From an uncultured bacterium (GTDB lineage: Bacteria; Hydrogenedentota; Hydrogenedentia; Hydrogenedentales; CAILVY01), in the NCBI GenBank assembly GCA_937951485.1, contig CALEDJ010000013.1, positions 1-64,000 on the forward strand: 64,000 nt of DNA, given 5' to 3'. Position numbers and translations under genes: made by a program. The notes below the pieces were generated by a model, which was given only the letters and a program-made list of their open reading frames with translations, ran no database searches and was not told the origin of the DNA. Below, in pieces: positions 16,432 to 25,226 of this stretch (position 1 is its first letter; each line of letters begins with the position of its first letter).

Positions 16432-18716
16432 CGCGCCACCGCCTTTCCAATCAGGAACGCCATGTCGAAATACTGCCCACCCTTGTCTTGATGCACATGG
16501 ACAGTCAAGGTGTTCTTGCCGGGAAGCAAGGCGTCACGAACCGCTTCCGTCACATCAAAGGCTTCATATCCGTCGTTCCACCGCGGGCGTTGCCAGATGC
16601 GCTTGCCATTGAGATGGACTACGGTGTCATCATCATGATGCAGCACGATGACTGCGGCGTCGAATGCCGTCTCATCACAAGTGAATTCCTGTCGCAACCA
16701 GATGTCGCTCGTGCGCCATCGGGTTCGGATTTTGTCGTTCCATTCACCCCCCTTGAACCCGAACGGGGCATGGCCCTGCGCCCAGTCGCCGTCATTATAT
16801 CCGGGCTGTTCCCATCCCTCCGGCGGCGCGGTTTCCTTATAGCGCCAGGTTCCCGTATTGGGTCCGTCGTGCAGGGACCCCACCAGCACGCGCCAGTCCA
16901 TCGCCCCGCGCTTGGCGACTTGCACCGGCGGCTTGTCCTCATAGGCCGCGCGTCGGGTCATGGCTGCGCGCAGGGGGGCCACGTCAAACTTGGGTGTCCG
17001 GTCATAGGCATAGAGGCCGTTCTGTTCCTGTTCGATGTCGGTCAACTGGGTGTAACACAGACCGAAAATGAAGCGGTTGTCGAGCAGGGCGTCGCTAAGT
17101 CCTTTGAACCGGTCATAGAATTCCTGGAGGTCTTCCGGGGTTTTGCCATAACCCCAGCCGCCTTCGCCGACAGCCCAGCCAATGCCGCCGTACTCGCTGA
17201 TGAAAAACGGGACGGATGAATTCTGGCGAACGCCGTAGCGCGCAGGCAGCGCGAACGCACCGAGCGGCGAATAACCGTCGGTCCACCGCGCGCGGAAGGA
17301 CGGCGGGTCCTGGTTGTAGTCATGCGCGTCGAGCACTTCGGGGTCGGCGAGGTGGTGGGTCCAGCCGCTGGTTTCAATCACGGGGCGCGACGGATCGAGC
17401 GCGCGCGTCATCCGCACGACGGCCGCCTGCAGCGCGCCCGCCTCCGGCGGCGTTTCGTTGAACGGACACCACCCGATGATGGACGGATGATTGCGGTCCC
17501 GCTGCACAATGGCCACCCACTCGTTCATGATCGGCACATTCACGGCGGGATTGCCGTAGTCCGCGCCGAAACTGGGAAATTCGCCCCATACCAGATAGCC
17601 CAGCCGGTCGGCCCAGTGCAGAAAGCGCGGCTCGAAGACCTTTTGGTGCAGCCGCGCGCCGTTGAAACCGCAGGACTGCGACAACTCTATGTCGCGCCGC
17701 AGGTCAGCATCCGTTGGGGCGGTCCATACCCCGTCGGGATAGAATCCCTGGTCCAGCACCAGCCGCTGGAAAACAGACTTGTCGTTCAGGAGGATGGCGG
17801 CGCCTTCTATGGTGATGCGGCGCATGCCAAAGTAACTCCGCATCGAATCCACCACCGCGTCGCCCCGATGCAATTCCAAGTCAAGGTCATAAAGGAACGG
17901 ATCTTCCACCGACCACAGGCGCGGATTGGGCACGGGCAAAACCAGCGTATTGTTGCGCCATTCTGCTGTGCTTTGAGTTTCGCCGATCACGCCGGCGTCG
18001 GTATGCGCGCGCAGCACAATGCTCAATCCGTCCACCGGGCCGTCCACTTCAACCTTCACCACGGCGCACTCGCGTTTGGGGTCGGGGTCAATTTGAAAAG
18101 CCCTGATGAACGAAGCCCCCACGCCTTCCAGCCAGACCGTCTGCCAGATGCCCGTGGTGCGGGTGTAAAAGATTCCGGTACTCGGGCCTTTCCGGGTCTG
18201 CTTGCCCAACGCCTGCAAGCCGCTCGCGCCGTCATCGAACGCATGAATCACCAGGCGGTTCTCGCCCGGGTGCAGGGCGTCAGTGATATCGAACGCAAAG
18301 GCCACATTGCCACCAACGTGTTCGCCGACAGGCTGGCCGTTGACCCAGGCGCGCGTGCGCCAGTCGCATGCGCCGATATGCAGCCGGACGCGCGGGCTTT
18401 TCCAGTCCGCCGGCACGGTGAAGGAACGCCGATACCAGACGTTCTTCACCAGTTCCGTCCGCTCCAGTCCCGACAGGCGGCTTTCACGGCAGAACGGCAC
18501 CACGATGCGGTCAGGATAAGGGACATCGCCCAGGAAGGACACATCCCCATCGTCATCAGTCTCTGCAAACTCCCAGACCCCGTTCAGGTTCAGCCACTCC
18601 GCCCGTACATTCTGCGGCAGCGGATGCTCCGGTCGCGGTAGCGGTTCCGCTGCGCCGCCACCGGAGACGCCCGCCGTTGTCGCCAATACGAGCGCAATCC
18701 GCAATGCATTGTGCAT
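16428..18716 (-). CDS. Exported glycoside hydrolase family 2 protein
   Basis: 762 residues with a signal peptide (1-22, ending GAAEP) and a good GGAG ribosome site. Order: sugar-binding jelly roll (about 35-200, LNGVWEF to GIWQTVWLEGV), immunoglobulin-like domain (200-310), and TIM barrel. In the barrel, GWCPFNE has the acid/base at about Glu421, and ISEYGG has the nucleophile at about Glu508, so both catalytic residues are present. The end (about 610-760) is an extra beta-sandwich with a DDTVVHLNGKR-type lectin-like fold. A beta-galactosidase- or beta-glucuronidase-like activity is likely; the exact sugar is unknown. First gene of the overlapping operon with the PRPP synthetase. Confidence 0.9.
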   Translation of the reverse strand: MHNALRIALVLATTAGVSGGGAAEPLPRPEHPLPQNVRAEWLNLNGVWEFAETDDDGDVSFLGDVPYPDRIVVPFCRESRLSGLERTELVKNVWYRRSFTVPADWKSPRVRLHIGACDWRTRAWVNGQPVGEHVGGNVAFAFDITDALHPGENRLVIHAFDDGASGLQALGKQTRKGPSTGIFYTRTTGIWQTVWLEGVGASFIRAFQIDPDPKRECAVVKVEVDGPVDGLSIVLRAHTDAGVIGETQSTAEWRNNTLVLPVPNPRLWSVEDPFLYDLDLELHRGDAVVDSMRSYFGMRRITIEGAAILLNDKSVFQRLVLDQGFYPDGVWTAPTDADLRRDIELSQSCGFNGARLHQKVFEPRFLHWADRLGYLVWGEFPSFGADYGNPAVNVPIMNEWVAIVQRDRNHPSIIGWCPFNETPPEAGALQAAVVRMTRALDPSRPVIETSGWTHHLADPEVLDAHDYNQDPPSFRARWTDGYSPLGAFALPARYGVRQNSSVPFFISEYGGIGWAVGEGGWGYGKTPEDLQEFYDRFKGLSDALLDNRFIFGLCYTQLTDIEQEQNGLYAYDRTPKFDVAPLRAAMTRRAAYEDKPPVQVAKRGAMDWRVLVGSLHDGPNTGTWRYKETAPPEGWEQPGYNDGDWAQGHAPFGFKGGEWNDKIRTRWRTSDIWLRQEFTCDETAFDAAVIVLHHDDDTVVHLNGKRIWQRPRWNDGYEAFDVTEAVRDALLPGKNTLTVHVHQDKGGQYFDMAFLIGKAVAR

Positions 18717-19007
18717 GGTCTATTTCTCCTTCCTTGAAACAGTTTCTGAACCCGAAAAAACCATGGATAAAATCAAGTATGCTATGCAAAAGAGTCGGAA
18801 TCAAGCGCGGGCCGCAAGACAGTTTTTGTTCCGTTTCAGCGAAGTGGCATATCGCCGAAAATATCACGATTTCTCTTTATACCTCCGGCGCCTTGCGCCG
18901 ACAGTCCCTGACATTCCGCAAATGTATTGCCTGTTTTGCATCGCGTTGCTCCTGTCCTTTCGGTATCTGATAAGATAGCCGGGTAAAAACCCCATGGAGG
19001 ACATTTC

Positions 19008-20138
19008 ATGAATGTTATGACGGGAGTGTTGTTGCTGGCCGGGGCGACTTCGGCGGACGGAGCCGTTCCGATGGACGTTCACCATGTGAAGGTGTACTAC
19101 GAGCCCGGGCGTTTCGGCGGCTGGCCGGCCAATCACGGCGTCTGGCAATGGGGCGATGAAATCCTGGTGGGGTTCAGCCGGGGATACTACAAAGACCTCG
19201 GCGACCGCCATCACATTGACCGGGAAAAACCGGAAGAGCACTGGCTCGCCCGGAGTCTTGACGGCGGGGAAACATGGACCCTGGAGCACCCCGCAGAGAA
19301 GGGATTCCTCATCCCGCAAGGCGAAGCCCTGCATGGAATTGAAACTCCCGGGCTGCCCATTCCCGAATCCAGGCCATGTCCCGGCGGTATCCGCTTCGAC
19401 CACCCGGATTTCGCCATGACCGTCCGCATGTCGTCGAAAGATGCCGGATTCTCCCGTTTCTACTACTCCTGCGACCGTGGCCACACATGGGAAGGCCCGT
19501 TTCTCCTTCCACAATTCGACACCGCCGGTATCGCCGCACGGACCGACTATATCGTGGACGGCCCGGACACCTGCACCCTGTTTCTGACCGCAGCCAAACC
19601 GGATGGCAATGAAGGACGTCCACTGTGCGTGCGCACGGAAGACGGCGGCGCCACCTGGAAATTCCTGTCGTGGATCGGTCCGGAGCCGAAACAATATGCC
19701 ATCATGCCCGCCACAGTCCGTCTGTCGGAGAACGTGCTGATCACCGTGATTCGCAAGCGCGAGGGGCCGATTGGCTGGCTGGACGCCTACCGTTCAGAGG
19801 ACAACGGGCTTTCGTGGGAATTGTGCAGCACACCGGCGGACAATCTCGGCCCCGGCAATCCCGGCGCGATGATTCGTCTCAAGGATGGCCGCGTATGCCT
19901 CACCTACGGCAACCGCGCCGCGCCGTACACCATCCGCGCCCGGCTCTCCGATGACGGCGGACGATCCTGGGGTCCCGAAATCATCCTCCGCGACAACGGT
20001 CTCAGCCAGGACATCGGATATCCGCGCACGGTCCAGCGTCCCGACGGACGCATCGTGACAGTCTATTATTTCTGCGACCCGGAAACCGGTCCGGAACGCT
20101 ATATCGCCGCGACCATCTGGACCCCGCCCACACCCTAG
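19008..20138 (+). CDS. Sialidase-like Asp-box beta-propeller, probably secreted
   Basis: 376 residues starting 10 bases after GGAGG. The N-terminus is only weakly hydrophobic (MTGVLLLAGATSADGAV), possibly a short signal peptide. At least five Asp-box motifs are visible: SLDGGETWTLE, SCDRGHTWEGP, TEDGGATWKF, SEDNGLSWEL and SDDGGRSWGPE, the repeats of six-bladed sialidase/BNR propellers. The canonical arginine triad was not confirmed. It may be an exo-sialidase or a propeller glycosidase with another substrate. It is transcribed toward 20276-21343, another Asp-box gene. Confidence 0.78.
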   Translation: MNVMTGVLLLAGATSADGAVPMDVHHVKVYYEPGRFGGWPANHGVWQWGDEILVGFSRGYYKDLGDRHHIDREKPEEHWLARSLDGGETWTLEHPAEKGFLIPQGEALHGIETPGLPIPESRPCPGGIRFDHPDFAMTVRMSSKDAGFSRFYYSCDRGHTWEGPFLLPQFDTAGIAARTDYIVDGPDTCTLFLTAAKPDGNEGRPLCVRTEDGGATWKFLSWIGPEPKQYAIMPATVRLSENVLITVIRKREGPIGWLDAYRSEDNGLSWELCSTPADNLGPGNPGAMIRLKDGRVCLTYGNRAAPYTIRARLSDDGGRSWGPEIILRDNGLSQDIGYPRTVQRPDGRIVTVYYFCDPETGPERYIAATIWTPPTP

Positions 20139-20221
20139 AAACCCCTTTGGCGGGGGTGCCATTGCACAAAGCGCATCTGCGTTGCGCAATGCACAACCGC
20201 GCCCACCAATTCCCAATCCGT

Positions 20222-20257
20222 CCGTCTGACCCGTCTGACTCGTCCGACCCATCCGAC
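20222..20257. repeat. 9-base tandem repeat
   Basis: Four copies in a row: CCGTCTGAC, CCGTCTGAC, TCGTCCGAC, CCATCCGAC. It sits in the short gap between the two sialidase-like genes, just past the stop of one and before the stop of the other. No coding role is seen. Confidence 0.6.
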
Positions 20258-20275
20258 AAACGAAAGACCCCAAAT

Positions 20276-21343
20276 TCAATCTTTCAAAATGGCCTCCTCA
20301 TCGAACACGGCAAGATTGATGACAGTCCGGGAATCAGACGTAAAAATGAGATATACCTTGTCATCTTTGCCCTGAAATGCATAGGGGTAGGCGTACACAC
20401 CCGGCCCGGTAAAGAGGTCTTTCTTGACCGGCCATGTCTGGCCGCCGTCCATGGATATCGCCACCGAAAGGGGACAGCGCCGGGTCATGCTGTTGTTGTA
20501 GATCAACATAAGATGGCCATTGCGCAGACGCACCAGGTCCACTGCAGCATTGGGATTGGGGAATTCCGAGTCCACGCCCTCGCTCCAAGTATGGCCCCCG
20601 TCATGGGATTCCGCGCGTACCAGCCAGCCATCGGTGACGGGGCCATAACCGCCGCCCCGCCGACAAAAGCAGATGAGGTAATCATCCGTAATTTGCGCGG
20701 GCGCCGGCTGCAGGTTGCCCTGACGCGATCGGATGCGGCTGCTTTCGGTCCATTCACGCGTCTTCGGATTGTGTCGCAGGAAAAGAGAAGTGGTGTCGGC
20801 GCCCACCATTTCGCGGTCATGTCCGGTTTCATGATAAACCGGCAGCAGGTAGTCGCCGTTGCGCAACACGATGGGTTTGTTGCGAACCATCATACCCAGT
20901 TCCGCGGCCAGCAGCATGGAATCCGACCAGGTCTGTGCGCCGTCCCTGGAGATTTTCGCGTGGATGCGCGATTCGGACCAGGTTTCACCGTAGCGTACCA
21001 CGTAAAACAGCCAGACCAATCCATCGGGCGCCTGCCAGACCACCGGGTTCCCGGCGGAACGGAAGGGTTGTTCCGCAATGACTTCAGGTGTACTGAATTT
21101 TTCCTCGCCCGGACGCCGGCGCGCCCCGAAGACCTTGGTATCCACCCCGTATTCGCCGGACCCGCCGTAATACGCCACGTACAGGTCGCCATTGTCCAGT
21201 TCCGTGATGGCTGCCGGATGTTTGTAATCGCCCGGGGCTTCCGGCCCGAAAATGCGCATCGCTTCCACACCGGGAATGGCCGGCGTTATCGGGTCCGCGC
21301 CGGCACACGTCGCCAACACACAGACGATCAGATTCGACACCAT
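20276..21343 (-). CDS. Sialidase family protein, exported
   Basis: 355 residues from ATG 21343. A longer frame starts at 21358, but GGAGGA between them is a perfect ribosome site for 21343, so the shorter start is chosen. Signal peptide MVSNLIVCVLATCAGA, then a propeller with Asp boxes SRDGAQTWSD, SHDGGHTWSEG and SMDGGQTWPVK, and GDLYVAYYGG and NKPIVLRNGDYLLPVYHETG strands typical of exo-sialidase-like proteins. Catalytic arginines cannot be settled by eye. It has its own extended -10 promoter at 21387-21395. Confidence 0.78.
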   Translation of the reverse strand: MVSNLIVCVLATCAGADPITPAIPGVEAMRIFGPEAPGDYKHPAAITELDNGDLYVAYYGGSGEYGVDTKVFGARRRPGEEKFSTPEVIAEQPFRSAGNPVVWQAPDGLVWLFYVVRYGETWSESRIHAKISRDGAQTWSDSMLLAAELGMMVRNKPIVLRNGDYLLPVYHETGHDREMVGADTTSLFLRHNPKTREWTESSRIRSRQGNLQPAPAQITDDYLICFCRRGGGYGPVTDGWLVRAESHDGGHTWSEGVDSEFPNPNAAVDLVRLRNGHLMLIYNNSMTRRCPLSVAISMDGGQTWPVKKDLFTGPGVYAYPYAFQGKDDKVYLIFTSDSRTVINLAVFDEEAILKD

Positions 21344-21386
21344 TGTTTTTTCCTCCATATCCTTCGGCGTTTCCCAAGCCCCCTAC

Positions 21387-21395
21387 ACTATAGCA
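21387..21395 (-). promoter_or_regulatory. Extended -10 promoter for 20276-21343
   Basis: TGC-TATAGT on the minus strand. The 17-base-upstream hexamer (GCGATT) is poor, so it relies on the extended -10. The expected start, near 21380, leaves about 37 bases before the ATG. Confidence 0.45.
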
Positions 21396-21459
21396 TGATG
21401 CGATGGAGGAATCGCCTTGTTTTTAACGATTTTCGTAATCCAGTGATTCCGGATTGGGC

Positions 21460-21488
21460 TTTACAACCAGGCGCAAACATGCTACCAT
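21460..21488 (+). promoter_or_regulatory. Promoter of the 47-residue gene
   Basis: TTTACA (21460-21465), 17-base spacer, TACCAT (21483-21488), with TGC ahead of the -10. The leader of about 79 bases holds a hairpin, GCGGGC (21504-21509) and GCCCGC (21518-21523). Confidence 0.6.
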
Positions 21489-21573
21489 CACGATAAATTT
21501 CCTGCGGGCGACGGGTTGCCCGCCGTGAAAAGAAAACTGGAACTCGGTAGGATGTCCAGGAGGAGGAGGGACA

Positions 21574-21717
21574 ATGCAAACATCGTTGATCATCGAATCG
21601 AATGGTTCCGGCAAGGAAAAATTGGACAAGTTGCTGAACGAAGGGTGGACCGTTGTTTCGATTACGGCCAACCACGGCAAGAGTTACAACGATTTTCTGA
21701 TCATCCTTGAGAAATGA
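21574..21717 (+). CDS. 47-residue DUF4177-like protein
   Basis: A small gene too short for usual ORF limits, but with all the hallmarks of expression: AGGAGGAGG before the ATG, its own promoter (21460-21488) and a strong terminator (21734-21769). The protein is mostly charged and one domain long: KLDKLLNEGWTVVSITANH resembles the core of DUF4177 (a short alpha/beta protein with an L-N-x-x-GW-x-x-V-S pattern). It has no signal or membrane segment, so it should be cytoplasmic. DUF4177 members have no firmly known role. The neighbours on both sides are unrelated. Confidence 0.75.
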   Translation: MQTSLIIESNGSGKEKLDKLLNEGWTVVSITANHGKSYNDFLIILEK

Positions 21718-21733
21718 CCTGCGCGTAAGCGCA

Positions 21734-21769
21734 GGAACCCGGCCGGGTACGCCCGGCCGGTTCCTTTTT
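21734..21769 (+). terminator. Strong intrinsic terminator of the small gene
   Basis: GGAACCCGGCCGGG / CCCGGCCGGTTCC stem (one bulged C) with a TACG loop, then TTTTT, 16 bases past the stop codon. It closes the small transcription unit. Confidence 0.85.
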
Positions 21770-21943
21770 ATCCACGTTTCACAACAAGAGGACCGTCGCG
21801 CCAAGATACGGACGATGCTGGAGGTCGCACGCCGGATTTCACATTTCACATGAACATAGCGCCTGTGTTGCGCCTCTCGCAAACATCCGAGTTTTTCCCT
21901 TCATCCATTTTCGCCGATGGGATTGTATCGAAAGGAAAATGCC

Positions 21944-23173
21944 ATGACACCCAGAGAACGCGTACTGACTGCGCTCAATCATCAGGAACCCGACCGCGTT
22001 CCGATTGACTTCTCCGGACACCGGTCCTCGGGCATTGCCGCCATGGCCTATGTAAGATTGCGTGAGTTTCTGGGATTGCCACCCAAGCCGATCCGCGTCT
22101 ACGACATTATCCAACAGTTGGCCATTGTTGATGACGACGTGCTGGATCGGTTCGGCGTGGACGCCATTGAACTGGGACGGGGCACCGCCCTCGGCAATTC
22201 GCACTGGGCGGACTGGACATTGCCGGACGGCACGCCGTGCCAGGTGCCGGTCTGGGCATTGCCCGAATGGGAAGAAGACAAATGGGTCATCCGCTCCGAC
22301 AGCGGACGTATCCTGGCCGTGATGCCGCCAGGTGCGCTGTATTTCGAGCAGGTCTATTGGCCGTTTTATGAGGAAGACGACAACCCAGAACGCATCCGGC
22401 AGGCGATGGGGGAATCCATGTGGACGGCGATCCCCACGCCGCCGGGACCGCTTGCCGCCGGACCCACAGGGCGCAAGGTGCTGGCGACGGACGCGCATCT
22501 GCTGCGCCAGCATACCGACCGCGCCATTCTCGGCCTTTTCGGCGGCAATCTGCTGGAAGTGGGCCAGTTCTTCTACCGCAACGACCGGTTCCTGCAACTA
22601 CTGGCCGAAGACGGCGCGCGCATTCATCGCTTCCTGGACAAACTTGTCGAATTCCACCTGCATAACCTTGAAAAATTTCTGGAAACGGTTGGCAAGCACA
22701 TTGATATTATCGTCTTCGGCGACGATCTCGGCATGCAGAACGGCCCACAAATCTCTCCGGCCATGTACCGGGAGTTTTTCAAGCCGCGCCACGCCGCCAT
22801 GTGGCGACGCGCCAAGGAACTGGCCAATGTCAAGGTCATGCTCCACTGCTGCGGCGGGGTGCGCGAACTCCTGCCCGACCTTATAGACGCCGGGCTGGAC
22901 GCCATCAACCCCGTGCAGATTTCCTGCCGGGGCATGGACGCCGAGGAACTGAAGCGCGATTTCGGCGCGGACATCACCTTCTGGGGCGGCGGTTGCGACA
23001 CGCAGCACATCCTGCCCGATGCCACGCCGGAACAAGTGGCGGCACACGTGCGTCGTCAGGTGGAAATCCTCAAGCCTGGCGGCGGTTTTGTCTTCCAGCA
23101 GGTCCACAACATCCTGGCCAACGTGCCCCCGGAGAACATCGTCGCCATGTTCGACGCGGTGTTGGCGGGGTAG
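21944..23173 (+). CDS. Uroporphyrinogen-decarboxylase-family methyltransferase-like protein
   Basis: 409 residues from ATG 21944, with AAAGGAAA in front; an ATG at 21917 has no ribosome site. It starts MTPRERVLTALNHQEPDRVP, typical of the URO-D-like methyltransferase branch (MtaA/MtbA/CmuA-like) rather than HemE. The late motifs VMLHCCGGV and WGGGCDTQHILP supply His/Cys residues that could bind zinc for methyl transfer to a thiol. No signal or membrane segment is seen, so it is cytoplasmic. The corrinoid partner or substrate is not encoded nearby. Confidence 0.85.
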   Translation: MTPRERVLTALNHQEPDRVPIDFSGHRSSGIAAMAYVRLREFLGLPPKPIRVYDIIQQLAIVDDDVLDRFGVDAIELGRGTALGNSHWADWTLPDGTPCQVPVWALPEWEEDKWVIRSDSGRILAVMPPGALYFEQVYWPFYEEDDNPERIRQAMGESMWTAIPTPPGPLAAGPTGRKVLATDAHLLRQHTDRAILGLFGGNLLEVGQFFYRNDRFLQLLAEDGARIHRFLDKLVEFHLHNLEKFLETVGKHIDIIVFGDDLGMQNGPQISPAMYREFFKPRHAAMWRRAKELANVKVMLHCCGGVRELLPDLIDAGLDAINPVQISCRGMDAEELKRDFGADITFWGGGCDTQHILPDATPEQVAAHVRRQVEILKPGGGFVFQQVHNILANVPPENIVAMFDAVLAG

Positions 23174-23181
23174 GGGAGGGC

Positions 23182-25146
23182 TCAGAGAACGGGCTTGTCC
23201 TGCGCGCCGAATTGGGTTTCGTAGAGGCGGGTATAGATGCCGCCGCGCTGGAGCAGTTCCTGATGCGTGCCGACTTCGGCGACGCGGCCATCGTCGAGCA
23301 CGACGATGCGGTCGGCGCGGCGGACGGTGGAAAGCCGGTGGGCGATCACGATGGCGGTGCGGCCCGCGACGAATTCGTCGAGCGCCTGCTGAATGAGCCG
23401 CTCGCTTTCGGAATCGAGACTGGATGTCGCTTCGTCAAGGATCAGTATCGCCGGGTCTTTGATGATGGCGCGGGCGATGGCGAGACGTTGGCGTTCGCCG
23501 CCGGAAAGCGAAGATCCCGACTCCCCAATGACGGTGTCGTATTGGTGTTCCAATTTGGCAATGAACTCTTCGGCATGGGCCGCGCGCGCGGCGGCGCGGA
23601 TACGATCCTCGGTGTAATCTTCGCACCCATAGGCGATGTTGTCGCGAATGCTTACGGCAAAAAGGACGGTGTTCTGGGTGACGATGCTCATCTGGCGGCG
23701 CAGGCTGGCGAAGGTGGCGCGGCGGATGTCCACGCCGTCAATGGTGATCGCGCCCCCGCTTACATCATAAAAGCGGGGGACAAGTTTTGCGAGCGTGCTC
23801 TTGCCCGCGCCGCTGAACCCCACAATCGCCACCATTTCCCCTTTACGGATGACCAGGTCAATCCCCTTGAGCACCTCCGTCCGGCCGTCGTAGGAAAAGT
23901 GGATCTTCTCGAAACGCAATTCCTCGCGCAAGGGGGGGATGTCCACGGCGTCGGGGGCTTCCACAATATCCGGCTTCATGTCAATGAACTCGAAAACGCG
24001 TTCGGCGCTGGCGACGCTGGTCTGGATCAGGTTGTTGACGGACGAGAGTTTGCGCACCGGGTCGAGCAGCATGCCCAACGCCACGAAAAGTTGCACCAGA
24101 TCGCCTGGGGCGAGACGGCCGGAAATGACCCGCTGACCGCTCATAATGACGAACGCGGCCACGCCCAACACGAGCAGGAACTCCGTAATCGGGCCGGTGG
24201 CGGCATCGAGGCTGACCATTCTACGCAGGAATCGCCGGAGTTTCCTGATTTCCTGGCGCACCCGGCCGATTTCGTAGTCCTCCATCGTGTAACCCTTCAC
24301 GATGGCGATGCCCACCACGGTCTCATTGATGACCGAGGTCATGGAAGCGATTTTCTGTAATGAACGTCGCACGCTGCGCCGCATTTTTCGACCAATCACC
24401 ATCAGGATATAGGCAACGGGCGGCAGCACGCACAGCCCCACCAACGTCAACCACAAATCCACCGAAAACGCCACGGCGAGAAATGTGATTGCTTTGATCG
24501 GTTCGCGCATGAGTTTGACGAAAACGCCGGCCAGGCCGCGGTTGACGGTGAAAATGTCATTGGCGAAGCGGGCCAGAATCTCGCCGGACGGCCGCGCCTC
24601 GAAAAAGCCCACAGATTGCCGCATCAGGTTCTCGAACATCTCCTGGCCGAGGTCCGTGCTGATGTTCGCGCCGATGGTGCCGGCATAGTATTCCTGCAGA
24701 TAGCGCGTCACATTGATGAAAAAGGCCATGAGGACCACCAGCGCACAGAGAATGATCAGGGCGCGCATTTTTTCCGCGCGCATGCGCGCCACCAGGTCCA
24801 GAAATACGTCGCGCAATCCGTCCGGCGCCCAGCCCACAATGGACCGCATCTGGCGGTTGAAGTGGTCAATTCTATCGGCCAGTTTAATGGCCGGGTCGGG
24901 TTTGGCGGGCGCGGCACTCCCCGCTTCGGGTGGCTGATAGAAAGTAAGATCAACAACCGTACCCATTCCCACCAGCATCGTGCCGAAAGACGCCGCAATC
25001 AGCAGCGCAAACACGAGCGACAGCGACAAACGCACTTTGTAGCGCCAGGCGTAGCCGACCAGGCGCAGATACACCTGCGCAGCGGAACCCTTGGGTTTGG
25101 CACTGCGCCCCGCAATGAAACTGGAATTGGGAGTCAGGTCTGCCAT
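23182..25146 (-). CDS. MsbA-type ABC exporter (fused permease and ATPase)
   Basis: 654 residues. The N-terminal half has six hydrophobic segments (about 35-380, with an unusually long loop after the first one); the C-terminal half is the ATPase: Walker A GFSGAGKST, Q-loop VTQNTVLF, signature LSGGERQRLAIARA, Walker B ILILDEATSSLD and H-loop IAHRLST. All nucleotide-site residues are intact. Homodimeric exporters of this kind flip lipids such as lipid A core, or export drugs. The neighbouring ceramidase-like gene (same strand, 80 bases away) hints at a lipid substrate, but this is only context. Confidence 0.9.
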   Translation of the reverse strand: MADLTPNSSFIAGRSAKPKGSAAQVYLRLVGYAWRYKVRLSLSLVFALLIAASFGTMLVGMGTVVDLTFYQPPEAGSAAPAKPDPAIKLADRIDHFNRQMRSIVGWAPDGLRDVFLDLVARMRAEKMRALIILCALVVLMAFFINVTRYLQEYYAGTIGANISTDLGQEMFENLMRQSVGFFEARPSGEILARFANDIFTVNRGLAGVFVKLMREPIKAITFLAVAFSVDLWLTLVGLCVLPPVAYILMVIGRKMRRSVRRSLQKIASMTSVINETVVGIAIVKGYTMEDYEIGRVRQEIRKLRRFLRRMVSLDAATGPITEFLLVLGVAAFVIMSGQRVISGRLAPGDLVQLFVALGMLLDPVRKLSSVNNLIQTSVASAERVFEFIDMKPDIVEAPDAVDIPPLREELRFEKIHFSYDGRTEVLKGIDLVIRKGEMVAIVGFSGAGKSTLAKLVPRFYDVSGGAITIDGVDIRRATFASLRRQMSIVTQNTVLFAVSIRDNIAYGCEDYTEDRIRAAARAAHAEEFIAKLEHQYDTVIGESGSSLSGGERQRLAIARAIIKDPAILILDEATSSLDSESERLIQQALDEFVAGRTAIVIAHRLSTVRRADRIVVLDDGRVAEVGTHQELLQRGGIYTRLYETQFGAQDKPVL

Positions 25147-25226
25147 GGAAGCCTTCCGCCGATCTCAGGGGAATACAAGCATGCTATCACACGGTGTTTG
25201 CGGGGCGCAAAGGGTGGTGTCAGGCA

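Noticed and set aside
17322-18641. A 439-codon plus-strand frame
   Set aside because: Antisense shadow of the GH2 gene, which has both catalytic glutamates in the right places.
21944-23173. HemE (uroporphyrinogen decarboxylase) as the product
   Set aside because: The MTPRERVLTALNHQEPDRVP start and the HCCGG and GGGCDT Cys blocks fit the URO-D-like methyltransferase branch, and the HemE N-terminal signature is not seen.
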